Positions 8,111 through 17,095 of a DNA stretch of 64,000 nt are shown here, one piece after another (within the stretch, counting starts at the first letter, position 1; each line of letters starts with the position of its first letter). This stretch comes from an uncultured Alcaligenaceae bacterium (lineage in GTDB: Bacteria > Pseudomonadota > Gammaproteobacteria > Burkholderiales > Burkholderiaceae_B), in contig CALFXX010000073.1 in assembly GCA_937952975.1 (NCBI GenBank), positions 4,301 to 68,300 of the forward strand. Reading direction: 5' to 3'. The position numbers and the translations under genes are program-made. The notes under the pieces were generated by a model. It was not told the DNA's origin, did not search any database, and worked only from the letters and a program-made list of their open reading frames with translations.

Positions 8111-9442
8111 ATGGCGACCCCTGCAATGACCAATCTGAACGAAACTCACGACCCTGCTCTGACAAGCTGGCTTGCTAGCGCGAACGACTCAGCCATCGGC
8201 TTTCCGGTGCAGCATCTACCCTTTGCAGTGTTTCGCCGAAGCGGCAGCACCGAGGCCTTCAGGCCGGGTGTGGCGCTTGGCGATCAAATCATCGATTTAG
8301 CCCAACTGGCCGCAGCCAAGCCCTTTTCAGGCCTCGCCGCCGAGGCGTTGAGCGCCTGTACTGGGTCGACCCTGAACGCGCTCATGGCGCTTGGCAACAC
8401 ACACTGGACGGCACTGCGCCTAGCGCTATCGCGCGCCGTCCGCACAGGTAGTGCACTGCAAGCAACTATCGAGCCTCTGCTCGTGCCCCAGACGCAGGCC
8501 GAATACAGCCTACCCGCACAAATTCGCGACTACACCGATTTTTATATCTCGATTCATCACGCAACAGCTGGCGGTCGAATTTCGCGACCCGATGCACCAC
8601 TACTGCCCAACTTCAAATGGCTACCCATTGGGTACCACGGCCGCGCCTCAAGTGTTGTGATGTCAGGTCACAACGTAGTACGACCCGTGGGTCAGTCGCG
8701 TCCAACCGAAGCCGGGCAAGCACCAGGCTTTGGCCCAAGCAAAAGACTGGATTTTGAACTTGAAATGGCGATGTTTGTCGGGCCCGGCAACGCCCAAGGC
8801 AAACGCATCACGATCGATGAAGCCGATGAACATATTTTTGGGGTTTGCATCCTCAATGACTGGTCGGCCCGCGATATCCAAGCCTGGGAAGTTCAGCCCC
8901 TGGGGCCCTTCTTGGCCAAAAGCTTTGCCACCACCATCTCTCCCTGGATCGTGACACGCGAAGCGCTCGAGCCCTTTCGACAACCTTTTAACCGGCCCGC
9001 CTCTGACCCACAGCCCCTGCCTTATCTCATGAACGAGTCCGTCAAACAGGGTGGCGTCTATGACATCGGCCTCAAAGCACTGATTTCAACTGATGAATCA
9101 CGCGCAGCGAAACACGCGCCCGCGTTGCTAGCCCACAGCAACTTATGCCATGCCTACTGGACCCTATCCCAATTAATCACCCATCACACCGTCAACGGCT
9201 GCAATTTGCAGCCTGGCGATTTGATCGGCACCGGCACCATGTCAGGCCCCGAGCCCGAGCAGGCGTTGTCGTTTAATGAACTCAGCTTCGGCGCAACCAA
9301 AGCCGTCAAACTGCCTTGGGGACAAGAACGCAAATTCTTAGAAGACGGCGACGAAATCACTCTGCAGGCCGAGTGCGTCAAACCCGGCTACCCCAGACTA
9401 AGCTTCGGCCAAGCAACCGGCAAAATCCTGCCAGCGGTTTAA
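8111..9442 (+). CDS. fahA: Fumarylacetoacetase
   Basis: The enzyme cleaves 4-fumarylacetoacetate to fumarate and acetoacetate, the last step of tyrosine and homogentisate breakdown. The 443-residue length fits the family. The N-terminal SH3-like domain includes FPVQHLPFAVFRR. The catalytic domain has IHHA (conserved His), GYHGRASS, DFELEMAMFVG and NDWSARDIQAWE (metal and substrate residues). An ATG five codons in (8126) is an alternative start; neither has a clear ribosome site. No homogentisate dioxygenase gene is next to it. The symbol follows usage for the family. Confidence 0.93.
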   Translation: MATPAMTNLNETHDPALTSWLASANDSAIGFPVQHLPFAVFRRSGSTEAFRPGVALGDQIIDLAQLAAAKPFSGLAAEALSACTGSTLNALMALGNTHWTALRLALSRAVRTGSALQATIEPLLVPQTQAEYSLPAQIRDYTDFYISIHHATAGGRISRPDAPLLPNFKWLPIGYHGRASSVVMSGHNVVRPVGQSRPTEAGQAPGFGPSKRLDFELEMAMFVGPGNAQGKRITIDEADEHIFGVCILNDWSARDIQAWEVQPLGPFLAKSFATTISPWIVTREALEPFRQPFNRPASDPQPLPYLMNESVKQGGVYDIGLKALISTDESRAAKHAPALLAHSNLCHAYWTLSQLITHHTVNGCNLQPGDLIGTGTMSGPEPEQALSFNELSFGATKAVKLPWGQERKFLEDGDEITLQAECVKPGYPRLSFGQATGKILPAV

Positions 9443-9494
9443 AACCCACCGCAATCGCTACCCTCAAGCCTCTTGCAGGACCCGAGGCCGCGTA

Positions 9495-9513
9495 TTTTTT
9501 GCTCAGCAAAAAA
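9495..9513. terminator. Symmetric hairpin between convergent genes
   Basis: TTTTTTGC-TCA-GCAAAAAA is a perfect inverted repeat between the fumarylacetoacetase and FAD-oxidase genes, which converge here. It carries a T-tract on both strands and could end transcription from both sides, though the stem is AU-rich and weak. Confidence 0.35.
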
Positions 9514-9524
9514 TCACCGGATCG

Positions 9525-9589
9525 GGCGCCGGCAAAAGGCGGGCGAATGAGGCCCGAAACAACGGCGCCGGCGAAGGGCGGGCGAAAGA
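9525..9589. repeat. GC-rich direct repeat pair
   Basis: Two copies of a unit starting GGCGCCGGC and continuing with a (A/G)AAGGCGGGCGAA-like stretch occur at 9525-9550 and 9564-9589, a 39-base spacing. Each begins with a GGCGCC palindrome. The pair lies at the end of the convergent gap. It may be part of a dispersed repeat family, but no third copy was seen in the window. Confidence 0.6.
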
Positions 9590-9600
9590 CGCAGTCAAAC

Positions 9601-11016
9601 CTACGCCTGCAACACCTTCCCAGGATTCATGATCCCCTGCGGATCAAGCGCTTTTTTAATCTGCTTCATCAGCGTCAATTCAAGCGAACTCTTGTAGCGC
9701 GTCAGCTCGTCGCGCTTAAGCTGCCCAACCCCGTGCTCGGCGCTGATCGAGCCCCCATGCGCGTGCACGCTATCGTGCACCAGCTGATACACATCGTACT
9801 GCTGCGCCAATAATTGCTCTTCAGTTTGCTCAGGCGCACGGGCAACGTTGTAATGCAAATTACCGTCACCCAAATGACCAAACACAATGTGCTGAATACC
9901 CGGAAACTTTACCTGCAAAGCCGCGTTTGTTGTCTTCACAAACGTACTAATCAGCGAGATCGGGATCGACACATCGTGCTTGATACTTTTGCCTAAACCG
10001 GCCTCAGCCAAGGGGATACTTTCGCGCAAATGCCACATCGCCCGGCTTTGCGCAATCGACTCAGCGATCGCCGCATCGGTCACCAGACCATCTTCAATTG
10101 CCGCCCCGAGTACCGTCTCAAAACGACTTTGCGCGTGCTCGACGCTCTCGCTGTCTGACAGTTCAAGCAAAGCGTACCAAGGCGCCTGGGCTGAAGGCCC
10201 CTCGAAGGGCAGACGCTGTTGAGGAAACAGCTTGACCACAGCCTGCAAGACAACCCCCATCATCACTTCAAACCCTGTCAGCGAAGCGCCAAAGCCCGCC
10301 CGCGCACGAGACAACACGGCCGTCGCATCTTCAAGAGAATTCAGTGCCAACATGGCCGTGCATTGCGCAACTGGCAACGGATACAGCTTCAGCGTCGCGG
10401 CCGTAATAATGCCCAAGGTACCTTCGCTACCAATAAACAGATCCCGTAAGTCGTAGCCGGTGTTGTCTTTACGTAAACCGCGCAGGCCATGCCAAATTTC
10501 GCCTTCGGCCGTCACAACCTCTAACCCGAGCGCCAGCTCGCGTGTGTTGCCGTAGCGCAAAACCTGCGTGCCGCCTGCGTTAGTCGACAAATTGCCGCCG
10601 ATCGTACAACTGCCTTCAGCAGCCAGGCTCAACGGAAACAAGCGCCCTGCGTCACGCGCGGCAGTTTGCACCGCCTGCAAGATACAGCCCGCTTCAACGG
10701 TCATGGTGTCGTTGTCGGTATCAACCGAGCGCACCCGATTTAAGCGCGCCAAAGACAACACCAGAGCGCGCCCCGTCTCGTCAGGAGTCGCGCCCCCGCA
10801 CATACTTGTATTGCCACCCGACGGCACGATTGGCACCTGGTGCTTCGCGCACAGACGCACCACCGCAGCGACCTCTTCGGTTGAACCGGGCCGAACCACG
10901 GCCAGCGCCTGACCCTTATAACGCCCGCGCCAGTCAACCAAAAAGGGGGCAGCGGCCTCACCGGTCAGTACCTGATCTGCACCTAGTAATTTTTCGAGTT
11001 CTGGCAAGAGGTTCAT
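9601..11016 (-). CDS. FAD-binding oxidoreductase, D-lactate / D-2-hydroxyglutarate dehydrogenase type
   Basis: This 471-residue flavoprotein has the two domains of the VAO/PCMH family. An N-terminal FAD_binding_4 domain includes PIVPSGGNTSMCGGA, EGSCTIGGNLSTNAGG and the GSEGTLGIITAATLKL segment. A C-terminal FAD-oxidase_C domain includes HLGDGNLHYN and ISAEHGVGQLKRDEL, with His and Glu residues typical of metal-dependent D-2-hydroxyacid dehydrogenases. It should oxidise a D-2-hydroxyacid (lactate, 2-hydroxyglutarate or glycolate); the sequence does not settle which. It stands alone, divergent from the phosphomannomutase gene. Confidence 0.85.
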   Translation of the reverse strand: MNLLPELEKLLGADQVLTGEAAAPFLVDWRGRYKGQALAVVRPGSTEEVAAVVRLCAKHQVPIVPSGGNTSMCGGATPDETGRALVLSLARLNRVRSVDTDNDTMTVEAGCILQAVQTAARDAGRLFPLSLAAEGSCTIGGNLSTNAGGTQVLRYGNTRELALGLEVVTAEGEIWHGLRGLRKDNTGYDLRDLFIGSEGTLGIITAATLKLYPLPVAQCTAMLALNSLEDATAVLSRARAGFGASLTGFEVMMGVVLQAVVKLFPQQRLPFEGPSAQAPWYALLELSDSESVEHAQSRFETVLGAAIEDGLVTDAAIAESIAQSRAMWHLRESIPLAEAGLGKSIKHDVSIPISLISTFVKTTNAALQVKFPGIQHIVFGHLGDGNLHYNVARAPEQTEEQLLAQQYDVYQLVHDSVHAHGGSISAEHGVGQLKRDELTRYKSSLELTLMKQIKKALDPQGIMNPGKVLQA

Positions 11017-11238
11017 TGAGTTCTCTGGATTGGATGTGACGTCGACTGCTACACCATCTGACCTAAAGGTGACATTTAGTGCAACGCCCGACTATTTTGA
11101 GCAAATTAAAAAAACCTGCGGCATTCGCAGCAAATTGTAAGGGAGTTAGCCCGCATTGGCAGCGCGGATCGGTGATAATGAGACACGTAGTTTTATTTAG
11201 TAAGTACTGACCTCTTAAAAGCCTCGGAGTGCATTGTC

Positions 11239-12627
11239 TTGCCAGCCACCTACTCGTTTCCTAATGCTGCCTTTAAAGCCTACGACATTCGGGGCATTGT
11301 TCCCTCAGCCTTAAACCCAGAGTTTGCAAAAGATCTTGGCCGCGGTTTAGCGGCCCGTGCCAAGGCGGCAGGCGTCACAACCATGGTTGTCGGGCGCGAT
11401 GGCCGCATTAGCAGCCCGTCGCTGGCTGCAGCCTTGCAACAAGGGATGCGCGACGGGGGCATCAACACCATCGACGTGGGCGAGGTTCCAACCCCATTAG
11501 TGTATTTTGCCGCTTACACCTTAAAAACAGGGTCGGGCGTTGCCGTCACGGGTAGCCACAATCCACCCGATTACAACGGCTTCAAAATGATGATGGGCGG
11601 CGGCACACTACACGGTGACGCCATCCTTGCACTACGCGACGAAGTCGCAGCGGGTCCGGCGCACGCAAGCACACCAGGCACGGGCACAAGCGTTGACATT
11701 CTCACACCCTATCTGGCGCGCGTGCTGGGCGACATCAAACTGAGTCGCCCCATGAAAATCGCCATCGACTGCGGCAACGGTGTGGCGGGTGCGGTTGCAC
11801 CACAACTCTTTCGAGCGCTCGGTTGCGAAGTCACCGAATTATTTTGTGAAGTGGATGGCACATTTCCTAACCACCATCCCGATCCCGCAGACCCGCACAA
11901 CCTTGAAGACCTGATTCGCTGCGTGCAAACGACCGACTGCGAAATCGGTCTGGCCTTCGACGGTGATGGCGATCGCTTAGGCGTAGTCACCAAGTCGGGC
12001 GAAATCATTTGGCCCGATCGTCAGCTGATTCTTTATGCACGCGATGTGCTGACTCGCTGCCCCGGCGAAACCATCATCTATGACGTCAAATGCAGCCGCC
12101 ACGTGGCCGTCGCCATTCGCGAGGCCGGTGGTGTGCCGCTGATGTGGCAAACCGGCCATTCTCTAATCAAAGCCAAGCTTGCCGAAACCGGCTCACCGTT
12201 GGCCGGCGAAATGAGCGGACACGTCTTCTTCAAAGAACGCTGGTTCGGCTTTGACGATGGGTTATACACGGGCTGCCGCCTGCTTGAAATCTTATCGCGC
12301 TCGGCCAACCCCTCTGCCGTGCTCGAAGCGCTTCCACAAGGCGTATCAACCCCAGAGCTCAAGCTTGAAATGGCCGAGGGCGAGCCACACGCCTTGATTA
12401 AGCGCCTGCAAACCGAAGGTGTGTTTGACGGCGCGACCGAAGTTCTCAAAATTGACGGCCTACGCGCCGACTACCCAGATGGCTTTGGTTTGGCTCGCGC
12501 CTCAAACACGACACCAGTCGTCGTGTTGCGTTTTGAAGGTGACACGCCTGAAGCTCTTGTGCGTATTCAAGACGCCTTTCGCAAGCAGTTACTGACGCTT
12601 GCACCAAACGTCTCGCTTCCCTTTTAA
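11239..12627 (+). CDS. algC: Phosphomannomutase / phosphoglucomutase
   Basis: This alpha-D-phosphohexomutase interconverts hexose 6- and 1-phosphates and supplies precursors for exopolysaccharide, LPS and glycogen-type pathways. The 462-residue protein shows KAYDIRG at the N-terminus, the phosphoserine loop TGSHNPPDYNGFK near residue 105, the metal loop DGDGDR near 240 and the sugar-binding GEMSGH near 320. The start is TTG at 11239, supported by a GGAG ribosome site nine bases upstream. pgi follows after 27 bases, so the pair is probably co-transcribed at the glucose 6-phosphate node. Confidence 0.9.
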   Translation: MPATYSFPNAAFKAYDIRGIVPSALNPEFAKDLGRGLAARAKAAGVTTMVVGRDGRISSPSLAAALQQGMRDGGINTIDVGEVPTPLVYFAAYTLKTGSGVAVTGSHNPPDYNGFKMMMGGGTLHGDAILALRDEVAAGPAHASTPGTGTSVDILTPYLARVLGDIKLSRPMKIAIDCGNGVAGAVAPQLFRALGCEVTELFCEVDGTFPNHHPDPADPHNLEDLIRCVQTTDCEIGLAFDGDGDRLGVVTKSGEIIWPDRQLILYARDVLTRCPGETIIYDVKCSRHVAVAIREAGGVPLMWQTGHSLIKAKLAETGSPLAGEMSGHVFFKERWFGFDDGLYTGCRLLEILSRSANPSAVLEALPQGVSTPELKLEMAEGEPHALIKRLQTEGVFDGATEVLKIDGLRADYPDGFGLARASNTTPVVVLRFEGDTPEALVRIQDAFRKQLLTLAPNVSLPF

Positions 12628-12654
12628 TTTTTTCTCCTACGATTCAACACACTT

Positions 12655-14289
12655 ATGAGCACGTTGTCTAGAAGCCCAGCCTGGCTTGCTTTTTCTTCAG
12701 CCGTACATACTAGTCCTCTTACGGCTGACAGCTTGCGCATTCTGCCGGCCGTCGATCTTGAAGTGGATCTGAGTACCCAGCGCTACTCTGCAGCCTTTGA
12801 GCAAGCTTCGGCTGCACTTCTCAGCCAACAGGGCTTTGAGGCCGCACGTAAAGGGCTCTTTGCAGGCGACGCCATCAACTGGACAGAAAAACGTGCAGCT
12901 TGGCACACGGCTCTTCGCTCCGAACATCCGCCAGCGGCCGTGGCCGAAGCGGTTAAAACTGAACAGGCCCGTCTAGCCAATTTTGTTGACTTGGTCAATG
13001 CGCAAAACTTGTACCGCAACGTGGTGCACCTTGGCATCGGCGGCAGCGACTGGGGCCCAAGGCTTGCCGTTGAGGCCCTGGCTGGCGTTGCGGGCCGGCG
13101 TACCATTCGCTTCGCCTCAAACGTAGATGCACACGCCATCACCGGTGCGCTTGATGGTCTTGACCCGCTCGATACCCTTGTCATTATTTCTTCAAAATCA
13201 TTCACCACAACTGAGTCGTTGGCCAACGCCGCGCGAGCCATCGAATGGTTTGAACTCAACGGCGTCAGTAACCCGCTTGAGCATTTTGTTGCGGTCACGG
13301 CCAACCCGGACGCCGCACGCGCTTACGGCATTCATGACGACCGTATTTTTAAATTTTGGGATTGGGTCGGTGGCCGTTATTCACTTTGGTCTTCGATTGG
13401 TTTACCGATTGCCTTAGCGCTTGGCTTAAACGCGTTAAATGATATGCGTCGCGGCGCAGCCGAAATGGACGATCATTTTCTAAACGCTCCAATCGCGCGC
13501 AATGCGCCCGTGCAAATGGCGCTTAGCGCCGTTGCCAACTGCAGCGTACTCGGTTACGCGTCGTTCGCCTTGTGCCCCTACGATGCTCGCTTGCGACAAC
13601 TCGTGCCGTGGCTGCAACAGCTCGAAATGGAATCCTTGGGTAAGTCGACCCAGCTCGACGGCAGCACCCTCGACGTACCAAGTAGCCCGGCAGTCTGGGG
13701 CATGCCTGGTACCGACAGCCAACACACCTTCTTTCAATGGTTACACCAAGATGGCAAAGGCGCACCGGTTGATTTTGTCTTGTGCGCCAAGCCCGATCAT
13801 CAACACACGCGTCATCACCGCCTGCTCATCGCGAACTGCTTAGCCCAACGGGCAGCACTGCGTGAAGGCAAGTCTTTTGAGCAAGCGCTGGCCAGAGTGA
13901 GCAAAACTGAAAAAGATCCCGTGCTTGCTGCGCAACTGGCTCAGCACCGCATTCATCCGGGCGGACGCCCGTCAACCTTAATCGTGCTGCCACAGCTCGA
14001 CGCCAAGCAACTTGGTTCGCTCTTGGCGCTTTACGAGCACAAGGTCTTCACCGAAGGCGTGTTGTGGGGCATCAATCCGTTTGACCAATGGGGTGTGGAA
14101 TTCGGCAAGAAGCTTGCGGTGGACATCGAAAAAAGCTTGGATGCGGAAGATAGCGAATCAGCCGTCAGCGCCTTTGATCCATCAACCGCTCACTGGATTC
14201 GTCGCCTTGCCACCAGCGCAGAAAGCGATCATGCCTACGAGCGCCGTCGCGCAGAGCGCGTCGCTCGCGATCAACCTCCCGAAGCTTAA
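12655..14289 (+). CDS. pgi: Glucose-6-phosphate isomerase
   Basis: The enzyme interconverts glucose 6-phosphate and fructose 6-phosphate. The protein is 544 residues, as expected. It contains NVVHLGIGGSDWGPRL, the phosphate-binding SSKSFTTTE, WVGGRYSLWSSIGLP (family signature 1) and GVLWGINPFDQWGVEFGK (signature 2, with catalytic residues nearby). It follows the phosphomannomutase gene. Its stop overlaps the stop of the convergent epimerase gene by four bases. Confidence 0.96.
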   Translation: MSTLSRSPAWLAFSSAVHTSPLTADSLRILPAVDLEVDLSTQRYSAAFEQASAALLSQQGFEAARKGLFAGDAINWTEKRAAWHTALRSEHPPAAVAEAVKTEQARLANFVDLVNAQNLYRNVVHLGIGGSDWGPRLAVEALAGVAGRRTIRFASNVDAHAITGALDGLDPLDTLVIISSKSFTTTESLANAARAIEWFELNGVSNPLEHFVAVTANPDAARAYGIHDDRIFKFWDWVGGRYSLWSSIGLPIALALGLNALNDMRRGAAEMDDHFLNAPIARNAPVQMALSAVANCSVLGYASFALCPYDARLRQLVPWLQQLEMESLGKSTQLDGSTLDVPSSPAVWGMPGTDSQHTFFQWLHQDGKGAPVDFVLCAKPDHQHTRHHRLLIANCLAQRAALREGKSFEQALARVSKTEKDPVLAAQLAQHRIHPGGRPSTLIVLPQLDAKQLGSLLALYEHKVFTEGVLWGINPFDQWGVEFGKKLAVDIEKSLDAEDSESAVSAFDPSTAHWIRRLATSAESDHAYERRRAERVARDQPPEA

Positions 14290-15338
14290 GGTGCGCGCGA
14301 CTTCGCGCAAAACTGCAGGTACCAAGGCATTGCAACTTGCAGGCCTTGCAAGATTGTGTGGGTTGGTTGATAGCCGAGCAAACGCTGCGCCTTCGAGATA
14401 TCCGCCTGCGAGTGCCGTACATCTCCCGCTCTAAAATCTCTGTAACTTGGTGCCAAGGGGTAAGGGACCCCGTTTTGAGCAAGCGTTGACACAAGGTTAG
14501 CAAACAACGCGTTCAAACTGGTTCGGGCGTTGACTGCAACGTTGTATACCTGGTTTGTCCCTTCAGCCCCCGCCATCGCAGCCAAAATATTAGCCTGCAC
14601 CGCATTGTCAACAAAGCAAAAGTCGCGGCTCGTTTCGCCATCGCCGTTGACTGACACAGGCTGACCATCAAGCATTGCTGCAATCCACTTGGGGATCACC
14701 GCTGCGTAAGCCCCGTCAGGATCTTGTCGTTTACCAAACACATTGAAGTAACGCAGGCCAACCGTTTTAACATCGTAGGCGCGCGCAAAGACGTCTGCAT
14801 ACAACTCGTTGACATATTTTGTAACTGCATAAGGAGACAACGGTTTGCCAATCTGATCCTCAACCTTTGGCAGCGCGGGATGGTCGCCATAGGTTGAGCT
14901 TGAAGCTGCGTACACAAAAGACTGCACGCGCGCATCACGTGCGGCCACGAGCATGTTTAAAAAGCCAGAGATGTTGACATCGTTTGTGGTGACTGGGTCG
15001 GCGAGCGAGCGTGGCACCGACCCAAGTGCGGCCTGATGCAAGACAAAATCTACCCCTGCGACAGCCTGTGCACAGGTGGCTGCGTCGCGAATATCGCCAC
15101 GTATAAATCTAAAATTTGACCAGCGCTCAGCACCCACATTTGCCTGCACTTCGTCAAGGTTGTGTTGATAGCCCGTCGCAAAGTTATCAAGGCCCACCAC
15201 ACGCTGATCGAGCTTCAACAAGGCCTCGATCAGGTTAGAGCCGATAAACCCAGCACAGCCCGTCACGAGCCAACTGCCTGGGGCTGCGCGCAGTTGCGCC
15301 TGAACTTGCGGGTAACGGATGCCAGGCTCGTGCGTCAT
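14286..15338 (-). CDS. UDP-N-acetylglucosamine / UDP-glucuronate-type 4-epimerase (WbpP/TviC-like)
   Basis: This 350-residue extended short-chain dehydrogenase has an N-terminal Rossmann signature TGCAGFIGSNL near residue 27. The catalytic YAVTK sits near 172 and the Ser/Thr triad partner lies in AASSSTYGD. The protein resembles WbpP/TviC, which epimerise UDP-GlcNAc or UDP-GlcNAcA at C4 for O-antigen or Vi-type capsule. It overlaps the upstream dehydrogenase stop by four bases (ATGA), so the two are one operon and probably act in sequence. The exact nucleotide sugar is inference from the pairing. Confidence 0.85.
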   Translation of the reverse strand: MTHEPGIRYPQVQAQLRAAPGSWLVTGCAGFIGSNLIEALLKLDQRVVGLDNFATGYQHNLDEVQANVGAERWSNFRFIRGDIRDAATCAQAVAGVDFVLHQAALGSVPRSLADPVTTNDVNISGFLNMLVAARDARVQSFVYAASSSTYGDHPALPKVEDQIGKPLSPYAVTKYVNELYADVFARAYDVKTVGLRYFNVFGKRQDPDGAYAAVIPKWIAAMLDGQPVSVNGDGETSRDFCFVDNAVQANILAAMAGAEGTNQVYNVAVNARTSLNALFANLVSTLAQNGVPYPLAPSYRDFRAGDVRHSQADISKAQRLLGYQPTHTILQGLQVAMPWYLQFCAKSRAP

Positions 15339-16609
15339 AAACGTAGATCTGACTGGTCAGCTGACAAAATATATTTCAAGTCATATAACACATGTTCGGT
15401 TTTACCCAGCGCACGAATCGCCTGCGCGCCCATCTCGATAAATTGCCGATGCGCCACCGCCACGATGATCGCATCGTAGCGGCCGGCCTGTAGCGTCTGC
15501 ACCGGGGTTAAACCGTATTCATGCTGAGCCTCTTGCGCTGACACCCAGGGATCGTACACATCGACCTCAACGTTGTACTCGTGCAGCTCTTTGACAATAT
15601 CCACCACGCGGGTGTTACGCAGGTCGGGGCAGTTCTCTTTGAAGGCCAGCCCCATCACCAACACACGCGCACCTTGCACATGGATTCGTTGACGCGTCAT
15701 CAGTTTGACAAGCTGCGAGACCACATAGCTGCCCATGCCATCGTTTAGGCGACGTCCTGCCAAAATAATTTCTGGGTGGTAGCCAATTGATTGCGCTTTG
15801 TGTGTCAGGTAATACGGATCAACACCAATGCAATGCCCCCCCACCAAGCCGGGCCGAAAAGGCAAAAAATTCCATTTTGTTCCGGCGGCCTTCAACACGG
15901 CTTCGGTATCGATACCAAGCTTGTTAAAAATCAACGCCAACTCATTGATCAAGGCAATATTGACATCACGCTGCGTGTTTTCAATGACCTTGGCAGCTTC
16001 AGCGACGCGAATACTGGGTGCACAGTGTGTGCCTGCGACAATAATCTCGCGATAAATTTGATCAACCAGCATCGCGATTTCAGGCGTCGAGCCCGACGTG
16101 ACTTTTTTAATCGTACTCACACGGTGCTCTTTGTCACCGGGGTTGATCCGCTCGGGGCTGTACCCCGCAAAGAAGTCTTTGTTAAAGACTAGGCCCGAGA
16201 CTCGCTCAAGTACAGGGACACAATCCTCTTCAGTGGCGCCGGGGTAAACAGTCGACTCATAAATGACAATGTCGCCTTTTTTTAGGACAGCACCAATAGT
16301 TTCGCTAGCCTTAATCAAGGGTGTCAGATCGGGGCGCTTATATTCGTCAATGGGGGTAGGCACTGTCACGATAAAGACATTTGCCGCGCTTAACTCGGCG
16401 CGGTCTGCGGTACAGCGCAAACCTTTAGCGCTCGCGAGCTCGGCGTCATCAACTTCAAGGGTATGGTCATGCCCCTGCTGCAGGGCCTGTATGCGTGCTG
16501 GATTGATATCAAAGCCAAGCACCGACCTTTTTTTAGCGAACTCGACCGCCAGTGGTAACCCCACATAGCCTAGCCCGACCACAGCAAGTTTGACGTCCTG
16601 AATGAGCAA
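15335..16609 (-). CDS. Nucleotide-sugar 6-dehydrogenase (WbpO/TviB-like)
   Basis: This 424-residue protein is a UDP-glucose/GDP-mannose dehydrogenase family member that oxidises a UDP-sugar at C6 with two NAD. The N-terminal Rossmann motif is VVGLGYVGLPLAVEF and the catalytic Cys is in GLVGGHCIGVDPYYLT near residue 255. The C-terminal domain includes VLVMGLAFKENCPDLRNTR. The overall pattern is closest to WbpO/TviB, which make UDP-GalNAcA or UDP-GlcNAcA. The start is TTG at 16609 with a GGAG site seven bases upstream. It is the first gene of a two-gene unit. Confidence 0.88.
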   Translation of the reverse strand: MLIQDVKLAVVGLGYVGLPLAVEFAKKRSVLGFDINPARIQALQQGHDHTLEVDDAELASAKGLRCTADRAELSAANVFIVTVPTPIDEYKRPDLTPLIKASETIGAVLKKGDIVIYESTVYPGATEEDCVPVLERVSGLVFNKDFFAGYSPERINPGDKEHRVSTIKKVTSGSTPEIAMLVDQIYREIIVAGTHCAPSIRVAEAAKVIENTQRDVNIALINELALIFNKLGIDTEAVLKAAGTKWNFLPFRPGLVGGHCIGVDPYYLTHKAQSIGYHPEIILAGRRLNDGMGSYVVSQLVKLMTRQRIHVQGARVLVMGLAFKENCPDLRNTRVVDIVKELHEYNVEVDVYDPWVSAQEAQHEYGLTPVQTLQAGRYDAIIVAVAHRQFIEMGAQAIRALGKTEHVLYDLKYILSADQSDLRL

Positions 16610-16749
16610 AATATTCTCCGCAATACCTGCAAGCGCTCGAGCCAGCCGGTGATTTTTTAATGCATGCGTATCAGTTTAAAGGCTAGGGCGAAATTTTGTT
16701 GCCGGAGGTCTGCCTTTAGACTCGACAAAAGACAGCCTACATTTGCGAT

Positions 16750-16895
16750 TGACAAAAAAAGAGGCCAAGACCTTGCGGTCTTGGCCTAAATCCACCAAAG
16801 GAGGAGGGTGGAGGAGACAATCGTGGCAAGTAGAGGAGAAAGTACCCGCATCACGGTGCTGCCTAGACGCTTTACTAACTCTGCGTGCTTTGTCT
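16750..16895 (-). ncRNA. Predicted CU-rich small regulatory RNA
   Basis: A free-standing transcription unit is visible on the minus strand in a 486-base gap. A sigma70-type promoter (TTGACT at 16930-16925, 17-base spacer, TGGATA at 16907-16902) predicts a start near 16895. The RNA would carry three CU-rich motifs complementary to Shine-Dalgarno sequences (minus complements of 16833-16838, 16811-16816 and 16800-16806). It ends at a strong intrinsic terminator. The length would be about 145 bases. No convincing reading frame explains the stretch. The layout resembles the CU-rich anti-SD sRNAs known from alphaproteobacteria. Function is inferred; a match to a known betaproteobacterial sRNA family cannot be excluded. 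Confidence 0.6.
16754..16787 (-). terminator. Strong intrinsic terminator of the predicted sRNA
   Basis: AGGCCAAGACC and GGTCTTGGCCT form an 11-base perfect stem around a four-base loop. On the minus strand the stem is followed by C and then seven Ts. There is no T-tract on the plus strand, so it acts on leftward transcription. Confidence 0.85.
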
Positions 16896-16901
16896 GAAAG
16901 C

Positions 16902-16930
16902 TATCCACTGATAACTCGTTATTCAGTCAA
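16902..16930 (-). promoter_or_regulatory. Sigma70-like promoter for the predicted sRNA
   Basis: TTGACT (five of six consensus bases) and TGGATA are separated by exactly 17 bases on the minus strand. They point at the CU-rich stretch and its terminator. The -10 element is a weak match. Confidence 0.45.
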
Positions 16931-16978
16931 AACACTTATGACTCAACTTCCATAAACAAATAGTAATCCAATTTTTTG

Positions 16979-17042
16979 TGCGATGCAAGAAAATCTACAA
17001 AAATAACAATAAATATTTATTGTGTTGTTTTTGTGCATCGCA
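16979..17042. repeat. AT-rich 64-base imperfect dyad
   Basis: TGCGATGCA and TGCATCGCA form the outer arms. The centre holds the 16-base perfect palindrome CAATAAATATTTATTG (17007-17022). It lies between the end of coq7 and the sRNA promoter, starting about 50 bases upstream of the -35 element. It could be an operator, a cruciform-forming site or an RNA hairpin after coq7. Confidence 0.65.
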
Positions 17043-17095
17043 ACAAGATTTTATTTAGACAGAGGCGCGCGTACTCGTTCAAGCCGTAGGTCGGT

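Noticed and set aside
16743..16955. 70-codon plus-strand frame in the sRNA region
   Set aside because: It crosses the terminator stem and is read from repeated GGAGGA sequence. The minus-strand RNA interpretation explains the structure better.
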